Source: Salvator merianae
Lineage: Eukaryota > Chordata > Lepidosauria > Squamata > Teiidae
Length of the DNA stretch: 64,000 nt
Direction: 5' to 3'
Assembly (NCBI GenBank): GCA_003586115.2
Contig: QVOM02000001.1
Span: 14,893,291-14,957,290, forward strand
Part shown: positions 14,701 to 26,700 of the stretch, piece after piece
How the letters are laid out: every line of letters begins with the position of its first letter
Numbering within the stretch: position 1 is the stretch's first letter
Notes under the pieces: model-generated
Databases searched by the model: none
What the model was told of the DNA's origin: nothing
What the model saw: only the letters and a program-made list of their open reading frames with translations
Program-made: the position numbers and the translations under genes

Positions 14701-17700
14701 CAAAGCGGCAAGCCATTTTACTTCCACATTAGTTAACCCAAAGATGAATTTTCTGGAAAGTGGATAAAATCCAGCCGGAAAGCTGCTTCCCCCCCCCCAC
14801 AAAGCAGATTAAAGTTTTTTGTGTACTGCTCAAACACATCTTGGGAGGCTGGAGAAAAACCAAAGCCACTGACTGACAAAAAGGGTTGGCCAATCACATC
14901 AGTTGTTGGGGGAGGGGAGGATATGGGCTGGACTACCTGGAATGAATTGAGGTGGAATGTACAATGTGTGTGCTGGGAAGAGATGGGAGAAGGAAGTGCC
15001 AAAGACATTTCTTTCTTTCTTGTAGACTTACATGATTTGTAATGTAAACTCTGTGTATTCCCTCACTGTTTCCAATATAAACAGTATTATAGGAAGATAT
15101 ACCACTGAGTAAATAATGTAATATGTGTAACGTTACAAAGTCTGAGGGTGACTCCAGATGCAGGCCAAAAGCTATGTTTTCCTAGGATGTTATCGTGCCA
15201 TTCCCAATATAGTCGTGAGTTAGTGAGGCGATAACTTGTAATATCACTATTACAGGAAATCCAGCAACCATACCAGGTTTCCAGTAATAGTAATGTGTAC
15301 TTATGTGACCGCTGGCCCATTGGGGCTGTTTTTGCAATTGCTACTTTAGAACAGGACAATTATCCTGTTCTAACATGGAATGGACCACACAGTGCAGACA
15401 CCGTCTGCACTGCAGGGCTCTAGACAGGAATACCAGCAGGATATCAGCATTTGCACTCCGAATGCTGGTATCCTGCTCCTGATCTTTGCCATGATAGTGG
15501 CAGGGAAGCATACGGCCACTGCCATGGTGACTGGCAGTGCCACGGATCGTGCACATACATGCAGGTGCAATCGCGCAATCGCGTAGGTGCAGTCATGGCA
15601 TGGCATGCGGCTGTGTATTGGCATCTGGAAACAGATGGGAACGTACTTGACAGATGGGGGCAGGTTAACTACTTCTGGTCAAGTTGTGGAGCACAATTTA
15701 GTGCTCCAGAGCTAGCCATGATCAGGAGCAGCTGGAGTCTGCTCCTGATCGTATGGGCCTCCACAAAGTGCAGAGGCACTTGGCTAGTGAGCATCCCTGA
15801 TGCTCACTAGTTTCGAACAGGCTCTCTGTTATTATTTCATTTGGGGCTACCCAGAAGCTACCCAAGGGCACAAAAAGAACAAACGAAAGTGGGTGCATGC
15901 TAGGCTGGCTTCCCAGTAGCTCCACACAAGGTATTAATGACATTAGCTGGCAGAAAACAAGGTAAGACCAGGACTGCTTCTCATGTCTGATGAGAAGCAG
16001 CAAGAGGCAATTGAAGGATCTCTTTCAGATCCTGCATTGCCTCTTGCTCTCTGGTGGAAACCTGAGTGATTTGCTACAGAAATGGAACAGTGGGATGATG
16101 GGAAAAGTCAAACTATATGATTTGCATGCATCCCAAGATGAAAACTGTGCACAATAAATACCATAAAAATCTTTTTTTAAAAAATAATTTTTATCAATTA
16201 ACAGTAAAACAAAGAATATTGATACAGAAATCCATGGATGTAATAGCACCATCACATGTGTGCAAGATCCCAAGTTAAATACAACGCTTGTGCTCAAGGC
16301 TATAGTCCACAGTTGCGTTGATCAAACAAGGGCCTCTGCTATGTCTCTCTACTAAGGAAAATATTTTGTTTTGCAGCAAAAGAAGAAATACACAAAAATG
16401 AGATCATCAGCTCTTACAATCCAGACCCACGTCCGAGGATGGAAGGTGAGGCGTTTCACATCAAAAACTAGGTGCAGCTAAACCTTTCTTGGGAGGCAGC
16501 ATTTATACTGATGGGGAGCTGATGACAATGATAATAATTTTGTATCAGCTGCAGTCAGCTTTAGAGTTGCTCAAAGAGGTTGTGAGTGATTTAAATGTTA
16601 AGTTAGCCAGATGAGATAAACAGAAACATTTACAGAGGCTGCATCCATACGCTATATAAAAAAAGGAATGGCTCAAAAGTCAGGAAGGGCCAGACTACAT
16701 CTAAGTTTTAATCCACCTTCAATGCATCTTCAAAATGAAAGAACACAACAGCAGAGACAAGCAGTTTTCCTTCCACATTATCTAACCCCAAATCCACCTT
16801 TGGGTTAGTTAATGCAGAAATAAATGACTAGTTACTTTGCTAGTGTGTTCTCTCACTTTGAAGATGCATCGAAGGTGTATTAAAACGTAGGTGTTGATGT
16901 ACTCCTGGAGGTGCCCTTTATGAATGGACTCTGAGGGAACTCCTTCTGCAATTTGCATTTCTGCGGGTGTGCCTTCTACCTACTTTCTCTCCTGTGCATA
17001 TACATCTGGGTGAATTCATGTGATTGTGCAATAATAACAAGGCACAATTAGGTGCCAATCTCCTTCATCTGTTGCAAGGTGAAGACTGGTAAATGAGGGG
17101 AAAGAGGTACCCTTGCAATCTGACCTGCCAAAGTTTCAATGTATGATAGGTTTTTAAAAGGAAGTCTTCTTTGATCATTTCCTTTTTTGTCCTCTGTTGG
17201 ACAAACACAAAGAATTCCCCCAAAGAATCATAGTTTGTCTTCAACTTCACGCAACTGGGTAAAATTGATTCCTACTGATTCATAATCAGTTTAAACTTTA
17301 ATGCTTTAGTTTTCTGACCTCAAGCTTTATACCTCGTCACAACAGAAATGCCTGCGTAGAAAACTGTGAATCCACAGTTTGGCTTTGCTTCCCTCTCTCT
17401 CTCTCTCTCTCTCTCTCTTCTTTTCTGGGCTCCTCTGGGTGCTTATCTATCCCCTCCCTTCCTTCCCAGTCTCGTAGGCAGCTACGGGAACTGAAGATAC
17501 AGAAACAGCGCACACAGGCTTCCAGCATCATTGCTGCATACTGGAAAGGTTATCAGGTAATAAATATGCTTTACCTTTCCTTATCATTCTGCCACCCATC
17601 ATTAGGGTGTCTATGCCCAAGGTGATACATTTCAAAGATGTAGCCATGTTAGTCCGGATGAGTAAGCAAGGGGATTTAGTCGCACTTAAAGACGGCACCA

Positions 17701-20700
17701 GATGCCAGTTGAATATAGTGGCAACAGGCATATTCTGGAGAAAAGGTCCATCGGAATGATTGCCGATTGTCTACAGGGTGGGGGACTGCGCTGTCTGTGT
17801 GCTTCGGGGGGCTGTGCACTTCCAAGGATTTCACTAGCATGAAATACCTGGAAGTGTGTGATTGCACCACTGCACATGCGTGTGCACATTTCTGGCCTTC
17901 ACACACATGTCATGGATGGACACATCCGGTACTGAAATACCCAGAAGTGTGCAATTGCGGCCACTGCACATGCATGGCCGTCTTTTCCAGCCCATGTGCA
18001 TGGACAGTGGGCAGAACAATGATGGTGGTTCTGTCTACAAGGTAGGTTTTAGCGCTATTTCAGAAAAACCCACCATGAGAATCAGGTTTTAGCTGCCATG
18101 CGTTTTAGGGGGGATGTAGCGTAGCTATGGTGGGTTGTCACAGATACATGTGGCAATCCCACCATAGCGGTTTCATATTGGTGCTGTGTTCCTCCCATCT
18201 GGATGCAGCCTTAAAGACAACAGAGAGAAAGGAGTTGGTAGCATGAGCTTTCATAGACTAAGCTGGCTTCATCAGATGCACCATTCTTCCTAGTTGCAGT
18301 TTGCTCAAGGTTTTTCTTACAAGGTACAATGATGAAGTCATGGCTCAATAAGGCTGACCTAAATCCCCTGCTACTTTCAGCAATCCAACTCTTATTTTGG
18401 GGTCCTCTGCAGCAGCACTTGAATGCTTACCTGCAGAAATAAAAATTAATAGCTGGGGGAATCTGCCCCCTGTGCTACTTATGTCTGGGTCAGTGATTAC
18501 TAGGAAAACGAAAACCTCCTGCCCTTCCACTAAATCCAGCTGCAAAGCTGCTAATGCCTGGATCAGTGGATGAGAGAGACTTTCTCCTACCATTGCCCTC
18601 ACAGAGCAGCTGTTGGCCAAACCAGCAACTGGTGGAGGCACTAGGGGTGTTTTTTCACTTTCCATCTTAGAACAGGATAATCATCCTGTTCTAAGGTGGA
18701 ATTGATCACGCAGTGTGGACACCGTTTGCAGCTATATTTGAAAAGGGGGGAAGGAGAGAGGATCAGTGGAGGCAAAGGGTAAATCAGCACTACATATTTA
18801 AATTGCTTTTGCAAAGAGTTAACTATCATGGTTTCCCCCCAAACATCTGGAAACTTTAGTTTAGTGAGATGCCAACAATTTGTGTTAAAGGTCTGATTTA
18901 ACATGGACACTGATTTGTTATTGTTGTTGTTGGGTACCACTGAGTTGTAGCTGACTCCTGGTTGACAGCATAAGCACTTCCACGCAGCTTTCTTGGCAGA
19001 GATATAGAAATGGTTTGCCGTTGCCTACTTCCGGGGAGAGGCTGGGGGTTGAACTGGCAACCCTCTGCTTTCCAGGAAATTTGCTCTATTACTGAGCTAC
19101 AGCCACTGATTAGTTGTGTGCTTATATAGATTACAGTCTTCTGTGTTTTGAGGGGTTGGATCACACACCAGTTGGCCAACATCCAGCCCAAACTATCTGC
19201 TTTTTATATAGCTGCAGACATCAGCTCCAAAGAGTATACACTGAGACAGACGTATGTTAAAACAACAAAATCAGTATGCCGATTGTGTACGATCAGCATA
19301 TTGTCTGCTTTCTGCAAAAAAGAGCTAGGCTAATACATGCAATCATTTCAGTTGCTCATGTAGTAAGCCTTGGAACAGGTGAAAAAAGTTGGTAAAGTTA
19401 AATAGTAAGAGCCACACAGGCCCTTAAAGGCACCATGGGATCGCTATGAAGGTGCAAGGGCTGCAAATCTGTGCAGCCGTGTTGTACCATAAGGGTGCCC
19501 CTAGGGTGCAGGATACACATGATCTTGCACCCTGGGAGCACTCACTGCACCCACAGCTCTCATTAGAGTGCTAGAACTGTAAACCATTGAGAAGAGCTTG
19601 ACAGTGCTGCACAGTGGTTTGCTTGCACTACACTGTCCAGACTTACCTGGACCAGGGGTGACTTCATAGTTGAGCAAAGGAGAATGTCCAATCCTCCAAG
19701 AACACCAAGGTGGAAACACTGTAATGGAAGGAAATAAATTATATGTAAACATTTATGCTAATACATTTTCAGTTATTTTCATCAATTATGTTGCTAAGCA
19801 AATGGTGGTTGAAAACAGAATCATTGCAATCACCTTATGATTGACATTGTATCAGCTTGGTGTCATAACTGGAAAAAATGCTTGCGTTAACAGAATACAC
19901 TTTTTTATTCTCATAGTTCCTGGCATTGCAAATCAGGAGGGGATCATAAGATATAGACCATTTCTTCATTGCCACATCCCAGTGGGGGTTGGCTAAGGCA
20001 TCTCCCTGGCTTCATGTTTGCTGGGCAGCAGATGGTGACCATTTTGCCATGTTGCAGGGCCTCATCAGTGGTGCCATTCATTGTTCACTGCATTTTAGAC
20101 ACCTTTGATGGTCTCCTAGGGTGGTTCTGCCTTCCCCCAGATGCCTCAGCAGGGGAAATGTGGAGGCTGGTCACCGTAGGGCCCTGTCAAAAGAATCTGG
20201 GCCACTAAGTGAAGATGTGGCCATTGTCAGAATCACTACCCCAGGCACCATCCATGGAACATAAGCAGAAAATAGTTTCATTATGCTATCAAGCTCTATT
20301 CGATATTGGATTACAAAGAGTCTTGTGCAATACAGAGTATATATCAAGCATTCTATCCCTGCTTCATTCCCATGCCCCCATGCTATGCTCAGACCAATAG
20401 AACCCTGAATTCCCAAAACAATCAGCAGTTCCCAGCAGCCCTATCAGCTTGTACAGAGATTAACTACGACACAAGGGGAAAGCAGTATTTATGATGAAAA
20501 CTAATAGAGATGGCTGGATCTGGAAAAGGGACAAAGATGGCAGCACAGACGACAATGCTGATAGCCATAGACTTGAAAAGTAGTTCTGGCTGAAGCCAAT
20601 CAGTACAGAAAATACTGTCCAAACAGAGTAGCAGCTCAGTATGTGGCAACATCTCGTGACCATCTGCTATTCTAACTTTGGCACATTGCTAAACAGCATT

Positions 20701-23700
20701 TTCTTCTGCTTGCAGACACGGAAGGAATACAAGAAATATTTCCGTTCCGGGGCCTCTAAGTGCATTGCTAATTTTATCTACAAGAGGCTAGTAAGTATGT
20801 TTCTCCAAGCATAATTTTGAGTTGGAAATCATATAATGAGAAAAAAGAGGGGTTTAAAATCCTTTGAGTGAGAGTGCTGAAAGTCTCGAGTTATGTCTTT
20901 TTTTATCCAAAGAGGATGCTTATTCATGGGTGGAGTTAGGAGTAAAGTAAGTGGTAATGTTGCAAGGATCAACAGGGTCAGGTAGCCACCTGCACAGCAG
21001 GCTTCTTATAAAAACAAGGCTATAACTGCATAGCATTATATTTCTGACCAAAAAAAAGGGTTAACTATGTTACCAAATGCAATAAATCTGTATATAGCTA
21101 AAACGAATAAGAATTTGGCTGTATCCGCTAGGGGACACACTTTGCCAACTACTGGAGGCATGCAGCCTTTTTCAGCATGGCATGTGCCAGTTTAATTCAC
21201 CTACAATGTGTCTTTCCATTCAAAGGCCGTGCTAGTTGTTACGTGTGGTAAGCAAAACGCCACCCACGATACAGTCTCTAAGTGCTTTCTCCCTTCTTTA
21301 TAGGTGCAAAAATTCTTCTTGAATCTGAGAAACAACCTCCCCTCCATGTCACCAATTGACCATGCTTGGCCACCTGCACCACACCTGTTTCTCACAGATG
21401 CCAATAAAGAACTGAAGAAGATTTTCCACCACTGGAGGGTTTGAGAGAGAATATGATTCATTCTATTCCTTTTTCTTTCAGACCAAAATTGAAAGCTTCA
21501 GATCTCCCCTGTTTGGGTATAATGGAGGCAGAATTATGCACATTTTCCTCCACCAAAGTATTCTGGCCTTGAATATAAAGTACATTTGAATTTACAGTAG
21601 GGAGGGAAGTAGTCCTGCTCCCCCCCCCCTGCAGTTAAATACATATTGATCAGATAGACAAGTTGGAGTAGAGAAACAAGTTTTTCCTTTCTTCTCTTTC
21701 TTCCTCCATTTCCATTAACAAGGTCTACCAAATTCCATCCTGAGTTGCCAATTCTGTTTACAAGGGCCTGCCATAGTCTGTACCAGCATGTAGATGAGAG
21801 ATCCCTATTCCGGGATATAATCCAGAATAAGGCCCAGTGCAGAAAGGGCCAGAGACAGGCTAAGAGCTTATCTATATGTACATTTCAATCCAGGTTTAAT
21901 CCAATTTTAGGCTGTGGTCAGACAACAACAGAATAGTTCATTTCAGGGCACAATGGAATCTGACATCAATTTTGACTTGTTTAAACACATCTACTTCAAT
22001 CTGGAGTCAGCTCGTCTTTCTTTGTACACACTTTCCACACTTCCCAGCCTCAGTCTGTTGACTATTTTGTCTCTGCTTCTCCCCTCCCTCTTACCTCTGT
22101 GATTGGACACCTTCTTTTCAAGCAAAATTGGCTTCTCATAGCAGGGTAAGACCACTGCCTTCTCCCCCCCCCTTTTTTTTTTTGCTACAACAGACAATGG
22201 GAGGGATGTGCTGGCATGAATTCTGTGCGGCCCCAAAGTCACTTTCAAAAAGCCCCAGACTTCACCTTGGGGAGACCAGGGAGACCAGAGCCTGGGAGTC
22301 AAATCAGTGATTGACTCTTGTGCAATTCCGGAGTTCTGCCCTGTGGGAACAGCACATTGAGATCTAAGTGAAAACCTGGAATCAGGCTACCCTTCCTGAG
22401 CCTGCAGAAAGCCTGGTCTCTTACCTCACCCTCCACCATTGCCCTTGAAGGTTCAGAGCGCTCACTTTTTCAGTATCTTCCCTCCTTAGCCTCCCCCAGT
22501 CTGCATTATAAGGCAAGATTATAGGGCAGTGCTGAAACAGGAGGGACTCTCACCTCTGCTGTCTCCATGATCCCCTCTCGCTTTCTAGGGCCAATCCCAG
22601 CTGCATAGTCTAGCAAAGCGAGGAAGAAGCGGGCAGAAGCTTGTTAATACTTTTGAATGGCAGCCAAGGAGGTGACACAGTCATCTGAAGGAACTAACTC
22701 AGAAATGGCTACCTGTTGTAGTCTGTTCAATAGTCACCTGAATCATTGGCCCTTTCTGCACTTGGCCTTATGACAGATTATATCCTGGAATAGGAACCTG
22801 CCATCTGCATGCTAGTAGGAACTATGGCAGGCCCCACGCAGGGCCTGCTGTAAACTCCACCAGCATGCAGATAGCAGGTCCCTGTTCTGGGATATGATCC
22901 CAAATAAAGCCAAGTGCAGAAAGGGCCATTTTTGCCCAGCTGTGTCCCAGAACTGCAGCTCAGCCTGTTCTGAAAGATCACACTTTGGGATAGGCCCTAG
23001 GAAGCAGGAAGGGATTCTGCCAATCCTGGTGAGTCTCCACAGGAGGCACACATGGTCCAGCAGAGCAGGTTCTGCCCTTGTTCCTCCTCACTCTGCTAGA
23101 CCACGCATGCCTCCCACGGGGTTGCCACAATCCCCTCTCGCTTCCTAGGGTCAGCCCTGGTGAGAACACGGTGAGTATGAATATTCAGACTAGCTTAGTA
23201 TTGTCTGTCTAAACCTGGAATAAAGTAGCAGAGCTCAACTGCAGGCTGCAAATGCAACCAGCCTGCCTTTAACCCCTGACCAATCTCAACTAGCAGTCTG
23301 TTTCAAACAGAGCTTTCGCCACTTTATCCACTTTACTGTGGCTGGATGAAACCTATGTGGAGGAATCAGGTCATGCAATTTTATCCCTCTGCTAACTCCC
23401 ACACCTCCTCCATAGCCATCCTGCACGGTTGCAGAATCTTTCTAGCACCATCCGTTCCGGATTATCATGCTGGGTGACTCCACTGAGCGCAAATCCTCTC
23501 TCCTAAAGCATTACTCTGAAGGAGTCTTCCTCTAGTCCATTAACTATACCGTTGGGTATGGATTTTTATGTTCACTTTGTGGAGATTGAGCTTGGCCTGC
23601 GTGTAAAGCTGCAGTTTTGGGACACAGCTGAGAAAGAGCATCCGAAGGAACTAACAAGCTTCTGCCCCGTTCCTCCTCGCTCTGCTAGACCACGTGGCTG

Positions 23701-26700
23701 GGATTGGTCCTAAAAAGTGAAAGGGGATCACAGAGGCAGCTGAAGCTTAGCTATCCTGTAATCCCACCTTATAATGCAGACTGCAGGAGGGGGGTGCTAA
23801 GGGGGAAGATATTAAAAAGGCGAGCACTCCAACTTATTTGGAGCTTCAGGGGTGATGCAGGGCGTGAGTTGGGAGGTTGGGGTTTTTGCAAATACAGGAA
23901 GCCTTTTTCCGGGCTTCTGCCTTGATCTAAATGCACTGCTGTTGCTGTGCATAACTCCGGAATTGCACAAAAATTGAGCACTTGTCTGTCAGCAGCAGCA
24001 GGAGAGAACTGACCCTCAGCCAATTGTGGGGAAGATGGCTCGCCGGGAATGCTGATAGCAGGTGGGCTGAATTGGGCGAGGGGCCCCTGGGGAGCTGCCA
24101 GCAGCCTGGGCAGCCGAGCAGCACAGTAAACCACCAGACCCTTTTGCTTGACTGGCCCGGCCATTCCTCTCCCTCTCCCTCTTTTTCTTCTTTTTTCCCG
24201 TCCTCTGGGGCCGGGAATGAAATGCAATGTCTACCCAAGAGCACAACAATGCCCACAGAGGGAGAGAATAAGAGGAAATGACCTCCCAGCATTCTCCCAC
24301 CTGAGAATGACAAGGCCCACAAGGTTGGACACTGGCAGAGAAGGGAAGGGACATTTTCCCACTGCCCACCCACTAAAGTTTGGTTGCCACCCCAAATACT
24401 CTACTTGTGTGATCTTTGCAAAATGAAACAGACTAAGGAGTTGAAATGATCTCAAAGCTGTAATAATCCAAACAGGGGATAGTCCTTTTCCGGAGGGGAA
24501 AAGTCCAAAGGAAAAACTGAAATGATTTTACAGTGTGATCTCTCAGAATAGAGGACAGTATGGAATCTGATTAAATATTGTGTCTGACCACAGCCTTAGA
24601 ATGAGAGAACACATCAGCAAAATGACAAGCTATTTTCTTTCAGCATTATCTAACTCAGAAAATCTACCGATTTCTCTAATCATTCGATTAGAGAATGTGG
24701 AAAGAAAGGACCTTTTAGCATGGTGCAGGTTATCCTGCACGTGCTGGTCCAAATCTGCAACCTGGCCCACAATGACTGTCTGTTTTATAGGTGACACATC
24801 ATGGTTCAGGTATGAGCAAGATGAGTCCTACAAGAAACTAGTGACATTCCAGTGAGATGAGTGTATGTGAGAGGGAGACAGAGGACTTTGAACTTGTCCA
24901 CTATTTCACTTGGGCCTAACAAAGGTCATCCTATCATTTAATCAATGGCTGTTTCCACACTCGAAAGGAATAGATTGCTCCAGCTGGAACAGCAGTTACA
25001 GCTGGCCCAGTGCAAGGCTGTTCGCACTTGGAGGACCTGTTCCAGGACTGGCCCCACACCACTCTGGAGCTTGTATGAGTTTCAAAGCCTGCATGAGGGC
25101 TCTGAAGGCCAGGAAAGTTCCTGGCCTTGGAACCTTAGGGGGACCCAATTCTACAGCACAATTTAGAAAAAGATCCCCCTGTTACACTGGCCCTTAGAGA
25201 TACACTGACCCTTCTGCACACCTCCCCGTGCTGGTCTAGCAGCCCCTGGACAACCGGTAGACCTATCGGTTTCCTGGTCTATGCAGCCATTTTGGCCACC
25301 TAGGCCAGGCTACACTGCATCCGGTGTGGATGCAGCAGCCTACTAGGGGGTGTAGCCTCTCTCTTCCACCCCAGAGTGCAGAAGAGAGGTGCAGTATTGG
25401 CCTTGCACTATACTGTTCTAAAGATACATGCAGAAAAGGCCAATATGCTGTTATCTTTGGAAGGGGAATAGAATTCCTTGGCCCTCCTGAGCTGTTGCTT
25501 ATGCAAATCTAGCAGTGTTTGCTTCTTTGTCAAGTCCAGGCAGCAAAATCTGGGGCCTTTTTGCATTTATCAGTAATCTGTTCCAATGAAGAGGCAGTGC
25601 ATCATCTTCTAGACTGTCTCTTCCACATGCTAGAATGGAAGAGAGGGGCCTCCCCCCTCTCTGGGCCCCTCCATCTGCAATGGAATTTAGCACAGCCTAG
25701 TTTATGGACCCATATACCAGGACACCGATAGACCTGTTTTTACAGATTTACCAGCATTCCAGGACAGCTAGACTGGCTCAGGGAGGCTTGTGGAAAGGTA
25801 CATGCCTCCATGTTTTGTTTTAGCAGGGGTACCAATTTCAGAGGGGCACCAAACTGTGCTGCTGAATGGGTCTCCTGGGGGAACCAAGGCTAGGAATTTC
25901 AGTTCCTAGCACTTGGCAAACCCAGAACTGGCTCTGGAGATCATGTGATCTCTGAAGCCAACACAGGGGCTGTACCAGAATAGCCTTCCAAATGTGGAAG
26001 GCCTATCCTGGGACTGTGAAGCTGTTCCTGCTGCTAGAATAGTTCTGGTCTGATCTGGTCCTGCTAGACCTACCTGCTGAAATAAGTGCAGAAATGGTCC
26101 TGGACCAACTCTACCATTTGGAGGAGGAATGATCCACCCTGTGATCACACCCTAATGTGGCTTCAGGGATGAATTGCATACACTAAATCAGTGACTTCTA
26201 ATACCTAACCTAAGCTAAGATTTAATGGAAAAACTGCTGGGTTTTTTAATTACTAGGGAGAGGTTTTTACATGATTTTCTGCCTTAGATTGGTTGATTAA
26301 TTTATGGTCCACAACTAGCGCAAACTTTAAAAAAATAGATTACATAGGCAAGTAAAATTATTAAAATAGAAACATGCTGATAACATACAATTGCCTAAAC
26401 ATTAAAAAGATAGGTCAAAACATGAGACACTTATTAAATGGGATCTTACCAGAATGGCATTAGCACAAAATTTAGCAGTATTTCTTGTGTTGTTCAGGTT
26501 ATGATCTATTAGCAATAAAGATGTATGGAAATCACACAACCCACCAGGAGTTTGTCCTTGTTATGGGAAGAATAACATGGGCTTAGATGTCCCTACCATA
26601 AGGGCAGTCCAAAGAACATATGGCATTGTTTCCCCAGCACCTTCTTGGCAGGGGCACAGTCTGCAGAAGGCATTCTATTGTATTTGCCATTTAACAGAGC

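Larger units (their letters stand above)
21910..24595. mobile_element. 2.69-kb element with GGCTGTGGTCAGAC termini and TTA duplication
   Basis: Left end ggctgtggtcagacaac, right end gtctgaccacagcc; TTA at 21907-21909 and 24596-24598. No transposase frame was found. The interior has long inverted arms and a nested 180-bp MITE. PIF/Harbinger-like by duplication length and sequence; probably non-autonomous. Confidence 0.75.
21861..24711. mobile_element. MITE family C copy split by a 2.69-kb element
   Basis: Pieces 21861-21909 (ggtttaatccaatttta) and 24599-24711 (gaatgagagaacacatcagc ... agagaatgtggaaag) align continuously with other family C copies once the insert and one TTA are removed. The far end is truncated. 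Confidence 0.65.

Noticed and set aside
18915..19108. Functional tRNA gene from A- and B-box-like sequences
   Set aside because: The boxes belong to a tRNA-derived SINE; no cloverleaf with paired acceptor stem can be drawn, and a second copy has the same flanking body and tail.
23769..24227. 152-codon minus-strand frame in the 2.69-kb element, as possible transposase
   Set aside because: Proline/serine-rich with no DDE motif or helix-turn-helix; not consistent with a transposase.
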